Shown piece after piece: positions 1 through 7,779 of a stretch of 64,000 nucleotides of DNA. A program made the translations under genes and the position numbers. The stretch is from Achromobacter marplatensis (GTDB lineage: Bacteria > Pseudomonadota > Gammaproteobacteria > Burkholderiales > Burkholderiaceae_B). The notes under the pieces are model-generated. The model did not search any database. It saw only the letters and a list, made by a program, of their open reading frames with translations, and was not told the origin of the DNA. Location: positions 1-64,000 of the forward strand of contig NZ_NJIG01000012.1 in the NCBI RefSeq assembly GCF_002209535.1, written 5' to 3'. Position 1 is the first letter of the stretch. Every line of letters begins with the position of its first letter.

Positions 1-118
1 TTACTACAATCACCACCGCATCAAGCTCAAGCTAAAAGGCCTGAGCCCGGTGCAATACCGAGCTCAGGCCTTCGGGCTTTAGCTTCCTCTGACCGTCCAA
101 CTTCTGGGGGTCAGTTCA
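1..118 (+). mobile_element. Right end of an IS3-family insertion sequence (partial)
   Basis: Positions 2-82 read in frame as the last 26 codons of an IS3-family transposase (DDE integrase, OrfB), ending in the typical KGLSPVQYRAQ block and a TAG stop. About 36 bases later the DNA ends with a stretch (about 90-118) that resembles IS3-family terminal inverted repeats and finishes in GGGGGTCAGTTCA. The rest of the element lies to the left of the window. Its right edge is about 170 bp from the boxC start, in the place where box clusters often carry regulatory DNA. The inner hairpin at 36-72 is part of the transposase coding end. The exact IS boundary and any target duplication cannot be checked from here. 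Confidence 0.8.
2..82 (+). CDS. IS3-family transposase OrfB, C-terminal fragment cut by the window edge
   Basis: This is the last 26 codons of a transposase. The visible peptide begins YYNHHRIKLKLKG and ends QAFGL, which matches the conserved tail of IS3-group OrfB proteins (the end of the integrase catalytic domain). It is incomplete only because the window starts inside it; the sequence does not show whether the element is intact. Confidence 0.75.
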   Translation, partial: YYNHHRIKLKLKGLSPVQYRAQAFGL

Positions 119-170
119 TACCGGGCGGCCTTTTTGCATCTGGCCACCAACTCGCTCCTGAGACGCAATC

Positions 171-184
171 TGCACTTTTATGCA
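171..184. promoter_or_regulatory. Candidate BoxR/BzdR operator 1 (TGCA-N6-TGCA)
   Basis: The sequence is TGCA, six bases, TGCA. BzdR of Azoarcus, and its paralogue BoxR, are known to bind TGCA-N6-TGCA sites in front of benzoyl-CoA pathway genes. This copy ends 8 bp upstream of the likely -35 hexamer of the boxC promoter. Binding is inferred. No boxR gene is visible in the window. Confidence 0.6.
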
Positions 185-192
185 TATCTTGC

Positions 193-221
193 TTGACGCG
201 GTTTTTTTCCTGCACTAATCT
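193..221 (+). promoter_or_regulatory. Candidate boxC promoter overlapping an operator
   Basis: A TTGACG hexamer (193-198) is followed after exactly 17 bp by TAATCT (216-221). The -35 is good and the -10 is weak, as expected for a regulated promoter. The second TGCA-N6-TGCA site covers the -10, so a bound repressor would block polymerase. The predicted transcript starts near 228, about 57 bp before the boxC ATG. Confidence 0.5.
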
Positions 222-224
222 GCA
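211..224. promoter_or_regulatory. Candidate BoxR/BzdR operator 2 (TGCA-N6-TGCA)
   Basis: This is the second exact TGCA-N6-TGCA match, 26 bp after the first, and it lies across the -10 element of the boxC promoter. A further lone TGCA lies at 240-243. Having two spaced copies inside the only plausible promoter region makes chance less likely. Confidence 0.6.
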
Positions 225-284
225 CAATAATTCATGTGATGCAGTATTTTTCCTGTCCAGGCAGGGCGTACGAGGAGACACACT

Positions 285-1943
285 ATGAGCAGCACCATCA
301 ACCGGGTCGATTTTCGGACGCAGCCCGAGCACTACCGCCACTGGCGCCTGACGTTCGACGGCCCGGTCGCCACGCTGGCCATGGATGTGGCGGAAGACGG
401 CGGCCTGCGCCCCGGCTACAAGCTGAAGCTGAACTCCTACGACCTGGGCGTGGACATCGAATTGCATGACGCCCTGCAGCGCATCCGCTTCGAACATCCG
501 GAAGTGCGCAGCGTGGTCGTGACCAGCATGAAGGACCGCATCTTCTGTTCCGGCGCCAATATCTTCATGCTGGGGCTGTCTTCGCATGCCTGGAAGGTCA
601 ACTTCTGCAAGTTCACCAACGAAACGCGTAATGGCATCGAAGATTCCAGCCGCCACAGCGGCCTGAAGTTCATCGCCGCGCTGAACGGCGCCTGCGCCGG
701 CGGGGGCTACGAACTGGCCCTGGCCTGCGACGAGATCCTGCTGATCGATGACCGTTCGTCCTCCGTGGCGCTGCCCGAAGTACCGCTGCTGGGCGTGCTG
801 CCCGGCACGGGCGGCCTGACCCGCGTGACCGACAAGCGCCGCGTGCGCCACGACCACGCCGACATCTTCTGCACGCTGGTCGAAGGCGTGCGCGGCCAGC
901 GCGCCAAGGACTGGCGCCTGGTCGACGACGTGGTCAAGCCTGCGCGCTTCGAGGCGGCCGTGCGCGAACGCGCGCTGGCGCTGGCCGAAAGCAGCGACCG
1001 GCAGCCGGGCGAACAGGGCATCGCGCTGATGCCGGTGCAGCGCACCGAAAGCGCGGACGGCCTGGCCTACCGCTACGTGGATATCCAGCTGGACCGCGAG
1101 AAGCGCCAAGCCACCTGGACCGTGCGCGCCCCGCAAGGCCCGGTCGAATCCGAACTGGCGGACATCGTCGCCGCCGGGGCCGCGTGGTGGCCGTTGCAGA
1201 TGGCGCGCGAACTGGACGACGCCATCCTGTCCATGCGCACCAACGAACTCGACATCGGCACCTGGATCCTGAAGACCGAAGGTGATGCCGACGCCGTACT
1301 GGCCGCCGATGCCGCGCTGCAACGCCACGCCGGCCATTGGTTCGTGCGCGAAACCGCCGGCATGCTGCGCCGCACGCTGGCGCGCCTGGACGTGACGTCG
1401 CGCAGCCTGTTCGCGCTGATCGAGCCGGGCTCTTGCTTTGCGGGCACGTTGCTGGAACTGGCGCTGGCGGCAGACCGCAGCTACATGCTGGACAACGAGG
1501 ACGCGTCGGCGCCCGCGCAGATCGTGGTGGGCGAACGCAACTTCGGCGCTTATCCGCTGGTGAACGGCCAAAGCCGCCTGCAGCGCCGCTTCTATGAAGA
1601 AACCGCGCCGCTGGAAGCCGTGCGCGCCCGCGCCGGGCAGCGGCTGTCGGCCACCGATGCCTTCGACCTGGGCCTGGTGACCTTCGCGCCCGACAGCATC
1701 GATTGGGACGACGAGGTGCGGATGATGCTGGAAGAACGCCGCGCGCTGTCGCCCGACGCCTTGACCGGGCTGGAGGCGAACTTGCGCTTCGGCGGCAAGG
1801 AAACGATGGAGACGCGCATCTTCGGCCGGCTGACCGCCTGGCAGAACTGGATTTTCAACCGTCCCAATGCGGCCGGCGACAAAGGCGCGCTGAAGCTTTA
1901 CGGGAAGGGCGAACAGGCCGCATTCGACTGGAACCGGGTCTGA
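285..1943 (+). CDS. boxC: Benzoyl-CoA-dihydrodiol lyase BoxC
   Basis: Opens the ring in aerobic benzoyl-CoA catabolism: it cleaves 2,3-epoxybenzoyl-CoA hydrolytically to 3,4-dehydroadipyl-CoA semialdehyde and formate. The 552-residue length fits BoxC, which is a crotonase-fold enzyme much longer than ordinary enoyl-CoA hydratases because the fold is extended. The crotonase core with its oxyanion-hole stretch (GACAGGGYELALACDE) lies around residues 130-150. A GAGGAGA ribosome site lies 8 bp before the ATG. It is the first gene of boxC-boxB-boxA, 19 bp ahead of boxB, and sits behind the candidate BoxR-controlled promoter. The identification is firm from gene order and sequence. Confidence 0.96.
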   Translation: MSSTINRVDFRTQPEHYRHWRLTFDGPVATLAMDVAEDGGLRPGYKLKLNSYDLGVDIELHDALQRIRFEHPEVRSVVVTSMKDRIFCSGANIFMLGLSSHAWKVNFCKFTNETRNGIEDSSRHSGLKFIAALNGACAGGGYELALACDEILLIDDRSSSVALPEVPLLGVLPGTGGLTRVTDKRRVRHDHADIFCTLVEGVRGQRAKDWRLVDDVVKPARFEAAVRERALALAESSDRQPGEQGIALMPVQRTESADGLAYRYVDIQLDREKRQATWTVRAPQGPVESELADIVAAGAAWWPLQMARELDDAILSMRTNELDIGTWILKTEGDADAVLAADAALQRHAGHWFVRETAGMLRRTLARLDVTSRSLFALIEPGSCFAGTLLELALAADRSYMLDNEDASAPAQIVVGERNFGAYPLVNGQSRLQRRFYEETAPLEAVRARAGQRLSATDAFDLGLVTFAPDSIDWDDEVRMMLEERRALSPDALTGLEANLRFGGKETMETRIFGRLTAWQNWIFNRPNAAGDKGALKLYGKGEQAAFDWNRV

Positions 1944-1962
1944 ACAAGAAAAGGAGCGAGAC

Positions 1963-3390
1963 ATGTCTGGAATCAATTACACCGATAAGATCCCCAATAA
2001 CGTCAACCTGTCCGGCGACCGCACCTTGCAACGCGCGCTGGAGCATTGGCAGCCCAACTACCTGCAATGGTGGCAGGACATGGGGCCCGACGGCTCGCAC
2101 GGTTTCGACGTCTACCTGCGCACCGCAGTCAGCGTGGAACCCGACGGCTGGGCCAATTTCAACCACGTCCGCATGCCCGACTACCGCTGGGGAATCTTCC
2201 TGGCGCCGCAGGACGGCCAGCGCAAGATCCACTTCGGCGAAAACATGGGGCGTGACGTCTGGCAGGACGTGCCCGGCGAACACCGCGCCAACCTGCGCCG
2301 CATCATCGTCACGCAAGGCGACACCGAGCCCGCCTCCATCGAACAGCAGCGCCATCTTGGCCTGACCGCGCCGTCGCAGTACGACCTGCGCAACCTGTTC
2401 CAGATCAACGTCGAAGAAGGCCGCCACCTGTGGGCGATGGTCTACTTGCTGCACCGCTACTTCGGCCGCGACGGGCGTGAAGAGGCCGACGCGTTGCTGC
2501 AGCGCAGTTCGGGCGACTCCGACAACCCGCGCATCCTGGGCGCGTTCAACGAGAAGACGCCGGACTGGCTGGCCTTCTACATGTTCACGTACTTCACGGA
2601 CCGCGACGGCAAGTTCCAGCTGTGCGCGTTGGCCGAGTCCAGCTTCGACCCGCTAGCCCGCACCACCAAGTTCATGCTGACCGAAGAAGCGCACCACATG
2701 TTCGTGGGAGAATCGGGCATTTCCCGCGTGATCCAGCGCACCTGCGAAGTGATGAACCAGCTGAAGACCGATGACCCCGAAAGCGTGCGCGCCGCCGGCG
2801 TGATCGACCTGCCGACCATCCAGCGCTACCTGAACTTCCACTACAGCGTCACCATCGACCTGTTCGGCGCGGACCAGTCCTCCAACGCTGCGATCTTCTA
2901 CGGTTCCGGGCTGAAGGGCCGCTACGAGGAATCCAAGCGCACCGACGATCATCAACTGAAGAACGACACCTACCGCGTGCTGACCGTGAACAACGGCAAA
3001 TTGAACGAGGTCGAAGTGCCGATGCTGAACGCCTTGAACGAAGTGCTGCGCGACGACTTCATCCGCGATTCGGTGGCCGGCATCGGGCGCTGGAACAAAG
3101 TCATCGAGAAAAGCGGCATTCCTTTTCGCCTGCATGTGCCGCACAAGGCGTTCAACCGCCAGATCGGCACGCTGGCCGGCATCCGCATGTCTCCCGAAGG
3201 CGAGATCCTGTCGGAATCCCAATGGCAGGCCAACAGCCACAAATGGCTGCCCACGCCGGAAGACCGCGCGTTTGTCGCGTCGCTGATGGGCCGCGTCACC
3301 GAACCCGGCAAGTTCGCCAATTGGATCGCGCCGCCCGTCATGGGCATCAACCGCCAGCCGGTTAATTTCGACTACGTCCGTTTCAACTAA
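1963..3390 (+). CDS. boxB: Benzoyl-CoA 2,3-epoxidase, oxygenase subunit BoxB
   Basis: Di-iron oxygenase that epoxidises benzoyl-CoA with O2, using electrons passed on by BoxA. The 475-residue length is standard. Two E-x2-H pairs expected of the di-iron site are visible: E152/H155 in EEGRH and E242/H245 in EEAHH. A GGAGCGAGAC ribosome site precedes the ATG. It lies between boxC and boxA in the usual order, so the three proteins form one pathway module: BoxAB makes the epoxide and BoxC cleaves it. Confidence 0.97.
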   Translation: MSGINYTDKIPNNVNLSGDRTLQRALEHWQPNYLQWWQDMGPDGSHGFDVYLRTAVSVEPDGWANFNHVRMPDYRWGIFLAPQDGQRKIHFGENMGRDVWQDVPGEHRANLRRIIVTQGDTEPASIEQQRHLGLTAPSQYDLRNLFQINVEEGRHLWAMVYLLHRYFGRDGREEADALLQRSSGDSDNPRILGAFNEKTPDWLAFYMFTYFTDRDGKFQLCALAESSFDPLARTTKFMLTEEAHHMFVGESGISRVIQRTCEVMNQLKTDDPESVRAAGVIDLPTIQRYLNFHYSVTIDLFGADQSSNAAIFYGSGLKGRYEESKRTDDHQLKNDTYRVLTVNNGKLNEVEVPMLNALNEVLRDDFIRDSVAGIGRWNKVIEKSGIPFRLHVPHKAFNRQIGTLAGIRMSPEGEILSESQWQANSHKWLPTPEDRAFVASLMGRVTEPGKFANWIAPPVMGINRQPVNFDYVRFN

Positions 3391-3444
3391 GGCGACAGGG
3401 CGGCGCGTCCGCGCGCCGTCCGCCAGCGCATTGGGAAGACTGCG

Positions 3445-4692
3445 ATGAACGCCCCCCTGCCCGTACAAGTGCTCAAGCAGCATCTGATCGACCCCGAGAT
3501 CTGCATCCGCTGCAACACCTGCGAAGAAACCTGTCCGGTCGACGCGATCACGCACGATTCGAACAACTATGTGGTGGATCCCGATATCTGCAACGGCTGC
3601 ATGGCTTGCGTGCCGCCGTGCCCCACGGGGTCGATCGACAACTGGCGGCTGGTGCTGCGCGCCGACGCGTATTCAGTGCAGGATCAGTTGGGTTGGGAAG
3701 AACTGCCCGGGGAAAAGGCCTTGCCGGAAGCGGTGGATGCCGGCGCGGGCGATGAACCTCTCGCAGCCCTGGCCGATACGCCGGCGCCTGCCGCGCCCGC
3801 CTCATTTTCGTCGGCGGGTGCGTCGGTTCCGCCGTGGTCTGCCGCGCATCCCTACGTCAATCTCTACACGCACAAGGCGCCGATGACGGCCACGGTGGTG
3901 GGCAACTACCGCGTGACCGGCGCCGACACCGAAAGCGATATCCACCACATCGTGCTGGACTTCGGCGAGCTGCCGTTTCCGGTGCTGGAAGGGCAGTCCA
4001 TCGGCATCCTGCCGCCGGGCACGGATGCCCAGGGCCGGCCGCACCACGCGAGGCAGTATTCGCTGGCCAGTCCGCGCGATGGCGAACGCGCCGGCTACAA
4101 CAACCTGTCGCTGACCGTGAAGCGCGTGACCGAAGACCACGGCGGCGCTGCTGCGCATGGCGTGTGTTCCAACTATCTGTGCGACTTGGCCAAGAACGAC
4201 ACGGTGCAGGTGATCGGCCCGTTCGGCCATACCTTCCTGATGCCGAACCACCCCCGCGCCAATCTCATCATGATCTGCACGGGCACCGGTTCGGCGCCGA
4301 TGCGCGCCATGACCGAGCGCTACCGCCGGCGCATCGACACCGGGGAAAACGGCCGGCTGATGCTGTTCTTTGGCGCCCGCACCGAACGCGAACTGCCGTA
4401 CTTCGGCCCGCTGATGAAGCTGCCCCGCGACTTCATCGACATCAACCTGGCGCTTTCGCGCGAGGCTGGCCAACCCAAGCGATACGTGCAGGACCTGATC
4501 CGGGAACGGGCTGCCCAGGTGCAGGACTTGCTGAGCGACCGCAACACCTGCATCTACGTGTGCGGCTTGAAGGGCATGGAAGTCGGCGTGCTGGACGCGT
4601 TGCGCGAAGTGACGATGCAAGCGGGGCAGGATTGGTCTATCCTGCATGAGGTGCTGCGCCGCGAAGGGCGCCTGCATTTCGAGACGTACTGA
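3445..4692 (+). CDS. boxA: Benzoyl-CoA 2,3-epoxidase, reductase subunit BoxA
   Basis: NADPH-dependent flavoprotein reductase that feeds electrons to BoxB. The N-terminus holds two 4Fe-4S ferredoxin motifs, with cysteines at 20/23/26/30 and 49/52/55/59. A Pro/Ala-rich linker of about 50 residues (roughly 95-130) leads to a ferredoxin-NADP reductase domain containing the FAD-binding ARQYSLAS motif and ending in the typical aromatic residue (HFETY). The length (415) and order fit BoxA. It closes the boxCBA run, 54 bp after boxB. No benzoate-CoA ligase gene is seen in this window, so benzoyl-CoA must be supplied by a gene elsewhere. Confidence 0.96.
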   Translation: MNAPLPVQVLKQHLIDPEICIRCNTCEETCPVDAITHDSNNYVVDPDICNGCMACVPPCPTGSIDNWRLVLRADAYSVQDQLGWEELPGEKALPEAVDAGAGDEPLAALADTPAPAAPASFSSAGASVPPWSAAHPYVNLYTHKAPMTATVVGNYRVTGADTESDIHHIVLDFGELPFPVLEGQSIGILPPGTDAQGRPHHARQYSLASPRDGERAGYNNLSLTVKRVTEDHGGAAAHGVCSNYLCDLAKNDTVQVIGPFGHTFLMPNHPRANLIMICTGTGSAPMRAMTERYRRRIDTGENGRLMLFFGARTERELPYFGPLMKLPRDFIDINLALSREAGQPKRYVQDLIRERAAQVQDLLSDRNTCIYVCGLKGMEVGVLDALREVTMQAGQDWSILHEVLRREGRLHFETY

Positions 4693-4723
4693 ATCCAGAA
4701 ACTTGAGCGTGACTCACGTGAAA

Positions 4724-4747
4724 AACGGCGCGCCACGGCGCGCCGTT
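4724..4747 (+). terminator. Hairpin after boxA
   Basis: Nine-base GC-rich arms (AACGGCGCG / CGCGCCGTT) with a six-base loop stand 31 bp after the boxA stop. There is no T-run downstream, so it could be a weak terminator or a transcript stabiliser that separates boxCBA from the next gene. Confidence 0.5.
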
Positions 4748-4773
4748 CGCGTTGGTCAGGGGGATAATCAAAG

Positions 4774-5217
4774 ATGAAGTTCGCCGAATTCAAAGACGGC
4801 ATGTTGATCAAGGCGGGTCCGGTCACCATTACCGAGGCCGAGATCCTGGAGTTCGCACGCAAGTTCGATCCCCAGTGGTTCCACACGGACCCGCAACGGG
4901 CCGCGGAAGGGCGTTGGGGCGGCCTGATCGCTAGCGGCTGGCATACCTGCGCACTGGCCATGCGCATGGCGGTGGACGCCGCGCTGCATGACTCCGAGTC
5001 CTTCGGTTCCCCCGGCCTGGGCGAAGTGCGCTGGCGTACGCCGGTGCGGCCGGGCGACACCTTGCGCCTGGAAGCGCGGGTGCAGGGCGCCCGTACCTCA
5101 TCTTCTCGTCCCGATCTGGGCATCATCACGTGGGCCTGGACGGTGATCAATCAGCACGATGAAGGCGTGCTGGAACTGGACGCGACGAGTCTCTTCGATT
5201 TGTCGGGCGAGAACTAG
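4774..5217 (+). CDS. MaoC-like (R)-hydratase family protein
   Basis: This is a 147-residue single hot-dog domain protein of the MaoC/(R)-specific enoyl-CoA hydratase type. The diagnostic Asp and His of the hydratase motif appear in FDPQWFHTDP (around residues 32-41), followed by GLIASGWHTCALAMR. It probably hydrates an enoyl-CoA or acts as a thioesterase-like dehydratase. It lies 81 bp after boxA on the same strand, so it may be read with the box genes, although a hairpin lies between them. The substrate cannot be told from the sequence. Confidence 0.8.
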   Translation: MKFAEFKDGMLIKAGPVTITEAEILEFARKFDPQWFHTDPQRAAEGRWGGLIASGWHTCALAMRMAVDAALHDSESFGSPGLGEVRWRTPVRPGDTLRLEARVQGARTSSSRPDLGIITWAWTVINQHDEGVLELDATSLFDLSGEN

Positions 5218-5280
5218 GCTCGGCGGCCTGCTCAGCCCCTAATCCACCCGCCCGGTCCCCTTGGCAGCCCGCTTGCACCG

Positions 5281-6279
5281 TCAGCGGTTGGCTCCCCGTT
5301 TCAGGATGCCTGCGGCTTCGGGGCCGACCGCCGTTTTCCAGGCCTGCACCGAATCCGCCGCGGCGCTGCGCAGCGCACGGCGCACAGCAGACGGTACGGC
5401 CGTATTGATCGCGACGCCGTTCTTGCGCATGTTGGCGTAGTTTTGCTGCAGGCGGCCGTCGATCCGCTTCCATTGCTCGGTTTCCGTCTGCGCCGCAGCC
5501 TGGTCGATGGCGCGCCGTGAGCGCTCGTCCAGGGCCTGATACGCCTGCAGGTTCATCGTCGCGACTGAAATCGGCATTGCGTAGTTGATCTCGGCGAAGT
5601 GGGGCAGATGTTCCCAAAGCTTCCGCCCGGCGCCCCCGTCGCCCGACGACAGCACGGCGTTCACCTCGCCCGCGACGATACGCGGCATGGCGTCGGCAAA
5701 TGAAATGTTCTCCGCGCGGGCCCCGGCCTTCTGCATCACTTCCTGGGACGTGGCGTCATAGGTGCGGATGCTCAGGCTCTTAAGCGCGGCCAGGCCGTCG
5801 ATCTTCTGTTTGGACCAGATACCGGAAGCGGGCCACGGTGTGGTGTAGAGCAACTTCTGGCCGTGGGCGGCCAGCAGCTTTTCATAGGCGGGGCGCGCCG
5901 CCTTGTTCAAGTTGCGCGCCTTGGCCAGCGAGTCCGCCAGGAAGGGCAACGACGATACGCCGAACAGCGGATATTTCGTGGCCAGCGCCCCGGCGAAGGC
6001 GTCGCCGGCGTCCACCGTGCGGGCCTCGACGGCATCGATCATGTCGCCCGACTTGATGCCCTTGGACGCGTCGTACGTGGCATCGATCACCACATTGCCC
6101 GCCGTCTTCGCACGGACCAGGTCCGCAAACGTGGAAACGCCTTGCCCGGGCATGGACGTCGCCGGGTACTCGGTCGTCATGGTGAGGGTGGTGACGGCGT
6201 AGGCGCCATGGGCGCTGAGCAGCAGAGCGATACCCGCCAGCAGGCGGAAGGGGGGGCGGAAGAGGGGGCGGACGGGCAT
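5281..6279 (-). CDS. TRAP transporter periplasmic solute-binding protein, DctP family
   Basis: A periplasmic receptor that would deliver a carboxylate to a TRAP membrane complex. I place the start at the internal ATG (6279), because from there the protein opens with a clear signal peptide (MPVRPLFRPPFRLLAGIALL, cleavage after GAYA); the longer reading adds 20 unlikely residues. The mature protein has DctP-type features, including WPASGIWSKQKIDGLAALK and the helix SFADAMPRIVAGEVNAVLSS. No DctQ or DctM permease gene lies beside it, so it is an orphan here. It converges on the MaoC gene. The ligand is unknown. Confidence 0.88.
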   Translation of the reverse strand: MPVRPLFRPPFRLLAGIALLLSAHGAYAVTTLTMTTEYPATSMPGQGVSTFADLVRAKTAGNVVIDATYDASKGIKSGDMIDAVEARTVDAGDAFAGALATKYPLFGVSSLPFLADSLAKARNLNKAARPAYEKLLAAHGQKLLYTTPWPASGIWSKQKIDGLAALKSLSIRTYDATSQEVMQKAGARAENISFADAMPRIVAGEVNAVLSSGDGGAGRKLWEHLPHFAEINYAMPISVATMNLQAYQALDERSRRAIDQAAAQTETEQWKRIDGRLQQNYANMRKNGVAINTAVPSAVRRALRSAAADSVQAWKTAVGPEAAGILKRGANR

Positions 6280-6404
6280 TCGCGACTCCTGGTCGGGGCA
6301 AGTGCCACAAAGCGTACGGCGTGTGCAAGCCGCGGCCAATACGGGCTAACGGCAATGCGCAACGCCCCGGCCCCGCGGACTCGGTCCCAACGTTCGGAAA
6401 CGAA

Positions 6405-6428
6405 AAAGCCGCCCCGAAGGGCGGCTTT
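6405..6428 (-). terminator. Rho-independent terminator of gcdH
   Basis: Ten-base arms (AAAGCCGCCC / GGGCGGCTTT) enclose a four-base loop that reads TTCG on the minus strand. On that strand the stem is followed by a run of five T. It stands 25 bp beyond the glutaryl-CoA dehydrogenase stop. I see no other feature in the rest of 6280-6453. Confidence 0.85.
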
Positions 6429-6453
6429 ACGCGGCATAAGGCCAGTCAAGCGA

Positions 6454-7647
6454 TCAATAGAACGCCTGGATGCCGGTTTGCGCGCGGCCCAGGATCAGGG
6501 CGTGCACGTCGTGGGTGCCTTCGTAGGTGTTGACCACTTCCAGGTTCACCAGGTGGCGGGCTACGCCGAACTCGTCGGAGATGCCGTTGCCGCCCAGCAT
6601 GTCGCGGGCCAGGCGGGCGATGTCCAATGCCTTGCCGCAAGAGTTACGCTTCATGATCGAGGTGATCTCGACGGCGGCGGTGCCTTCGTCCTTCATGCGG
6701 CCCAGGCGCAGGCAGCCTTGCAGCGCCAGCGTGATTTCAGTCTGCATGTCGGCCAGCTTCTTCTGGATCAGCTGGTTGGCGGCCAAGGGGCGGCCGAACT
6801 GCTTGCGGTCCAGCGTGTACTGGCGGGCGGTGTGCCAGCAGGCTTCAGCCGCGCCGACAGCGCCCCAGGCGATGCCGTAGCGGGCGGAATTCAGGCAGGT
6901 AAACGGACCCTTCAGGCCGGACACGCCGGGCATCATCTGGTCTTCCGAGATTTCGACTTCGTCCATGACGATTTCGCCGGTGATCGAGGCGCGCAGGCCG
7001 ACCTTGCCGTGGATGGCCGGAGCCGACAGGCCCTTCATGCCCTTTTCCAGGATGAAGCCGCGGATCTTGCCGTCGAACTCGCCGCCGACGCACTTGGCCC
7101 ACACCACGAACACGTCGGCGATGGGGGAGTTGGTGATCCACATCTTGTTGCCCGACACCTTGTAGCCGTCGGACGTCTTGACGGCACGGGTTTCCATGCC
7201 GCCGGGGTCGGAGCCGTGGTTCGGTTCGGTCAGGCCGAAGCAGCCGATCCATTCGCCGCGAGCCAGCTTGGGCAGGTACTTCTGCTTTTGCGCTTCGCTG
7301 CCGAATTCGTTGATCGGCACCATGACCAGCGACGACTGCACGCTCATCATCGAGCGGTAGCCGGAGTCGATGCGTTCGACTTCTCGCGCGATCAGGCCGT
7401 AGCTGACGTAGTTCAGGCCAGCGCCGCCGTAGGCTTCAGGAATGGTGGCGCCCAGCAGGCCGAGTTCGCCCATTTCCGAGAAGATTTCCGGATCGGTCTT
7501 CTCGTTGCGGAAGGCGTTCAGCACGCGGGGGGCAAGCTTGTCCTGCGAATAGGCATAGGCGGCGTCGCGCACCATGCGTTCTTCTTCGGTCAGTTGCTGG
7601 TCCAGCAACAGGGGATCTTGCCATTGAAAAGAAGGATTCGAGGACAT
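6454..7647 (-). CDS. gcdH: Glutaryl-CoA dehydrogenase
   Basis: FAD enzyme of the acyl-CoA dehydrogenase family that oxidises and decarboxylates glutaryl-CoA to crotonyl-CoA in lysine, tryptophan and some aromatic pathways. The C-terminal block [18 protein letters not shown] carries the catalytic glutamate in the context typical of glutaryl-CoA dehydrogenases rather than other ACADs. The FAD-site motif [13 protein letters not shown] is present. The length (397) is normal. A GGAGA ribosome site is seven bases before the ATG. It is transcribed away from the ThDP enzyme upstream (133 bp gap), so it probably has its own promoter. Confidence 0.95.
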   Translation of the reverse strand: MSSNPSFQWQDPLLLDQQLTEEERMVRDAAYAYSQDKLAPRVLNAFRNEKTDPEIFSEMGELGLLGATIPEAYGGAGLNYVSYGLIAREVERIDSGYRSMMSVQSSLVMVPINEFGSEAQKQKYLPKLARGEWIGCFGLTEPNHGSDPGGMETRAVKTSDGYKVSGNKMWITNSPIADVFVVWAKCVGGEFDGKIRGFILEKGMKGLSAPAIHGKVGLRASITGEIVMDEVEISEDQMMPGVSGLKGPFTCLNSARYGIAWGAVGAAEACWHTARQYTLDRKQFGRPLAANQLIQKKLADMQTEITLALQGCLRLGRMKDEGTAAVEITSIMKRNSCGKALDIARLARDMLGGNGISDEFGVARHLVNLEVVNTYEGTHDVHALILGRAQTGIQAFY

Positions 7648-7779
7648 GCTGGGTCTCCGCTATGGATTTCCGTATTCGGAATCTAGAAAGTTTAAACCTA
7701 AAATAATTCGGGCGGCAAGTTGGGGTTTGCACGGCAGCGCGCCAGAGGCTTGCCGCCGGCGATGCCGCCCGGTCTGGTA

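Noticed and set aside
236-469. 77-residue plus-strand frame overlapping the start of boxC
   Set aside because: It is out of frame with boxC, has no ribosome site and Arg/Pro-rich composition.
111-1976. 621-residue open frame on the minus strand opposite boxC
   Set aside because: It is an antisense shadow of a firmly identified gene in high-GC DNA and has Arg/Gln/Ala-rich composition with no domain.
5863-7686. 607-residue plus-strand frame over the TRAP and gcdH genes
   Set aside because: It spans two well-supported minus-strand genes and shows no recognisable motif.
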